A DNA stretch of 64,000 nucleotides, taken from contig CM068315.1 in the NCBI GenBank assembly GCA_034766995.1, forward strand, positions 48,746,662 to 48,810,661, read 5' to 3'. The notes beneath the pieces were generated by a model, which saw only the letters and a program-made list of their open reading frames with translations, was not told the DNA's origin and did no database searches. Below are positions 63,964-64,000 of the stretch, in pieces (the first letter of the stretch is position 1; each line of letters opens with the position of its first letter). Position numbers and translations under genes: made by a program. This DNA is from Acanthacorydalis orientalis (taxonomy: Eukaryota > Arthropoda > Insecta > Megaloptera > Corydalidae).

Positions 63964-64000
63964 TATACGTCAATTAAATTCATTATATAAATATTAATTT
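62619..64000. other. Mixed AT-rich and moderate-composition non-coding DNA
   Basis: No gene is supported. Directly after the minisatellite, GACTTTTTGCACACCCTA (62627-62644) resembles a Tc1-type terminal repeat but has no partner. The stretch 63000-63460 is less AT-rich. A short hairpin GAGAAGATTTCTTCTC lies at 63540-63555, TA tracts at 63507-63522, and a long (TA)n array at 63909-63958. Confidence 0.6.
63909..63958. repeat. (TA)n microsatellite
   Basis: About 25 TA units near the right edge of the window. Confidence 0.95.

Noticed and set aside
1..64000. Prokaryotic-type features (operons, CRISPR arrays, riboswitches, phage genes)
   Set aside because: Dinucleotide arrays are not CRISPR repeats with spacers, no gene clusters exist, and the transposons and composition are those of an insect nuclear genome.

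Overview
The window looks like 64 kb of gene-poor, intergenic or intronic nuclear DNA from an insect. A hymenopteran is my best guess, but no single-copy gene is present to confirm it. The base composition is strongly AT-biased by eye, and dozens of long, almost pure (TA)n microsatellites interrupt the sequence every 1-2 kb. All recognisable coding remnants belong to transposable elements typical of arthropod genomes. I found no intact protein-coding host gene, tRNA, rRNA, CRISPR array or operon-like gene cluster. Most long open frames are artefacts of (TA)n, which reads as alternating Ile-Tyr, or of random AT-rich sequence.

Elements from left to right: an irritans-type mariner relic (2714-3542, transposase on the minus strand); a Tc1/mariner-superfamily relic with a large internal deletion (7824-8737); a short cecropia/Hsmar1-like mariner derivative (10061-10616); a mauritiana-type mariner relic (20610-21617); two small TA-flanked inverted-repeat elements of one MITE family (25530-25634, 26686-26891); the 5'-truncated 3' end of an RTE-like LINE (40296-40586); a 108-bp piggyBac-like MITE (44811-44918); a fragment of the mauritiana-type mariner (45108-45360); further copies of the cecropia-like derivative (47231-47776, a truncated one at 50823-50995, 51456-52017, 60793-61314); a candidate solo LTR (56363-56912); and a longer copy of the RTE-like LINE on the minus strand (57919-59538) that still shows reverse transcriptase motifs.

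The clearest family-level signal is the cecropia-like mariner derivative. All four two-ended copies keep both terminal inverted repeats and the N-terminal DNA-binding part of the transposase. All lose the catalytic domain at the same place, so they appear to descend from one internally deleted, non-autonomous founder.

Other structure includes a perfect 24-bp x 8.3 minisatellite (62419-62618), several perfect palindromes (8923-8970, 11341-11366, 12268-12327, 16682-16719, 20018-20054, 45623-45644), a GC-rich dispersed repeat present twice (24969-25045 and 61770-61855), and scattered GC-richer islands of unknown function. A few islands (11550-11960, 31020-31240, 33100-33310) are the best candidates for exons or regulatory elements of a host gene, but the evidence is weak. 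I did not find a convincing undescribed biological system.
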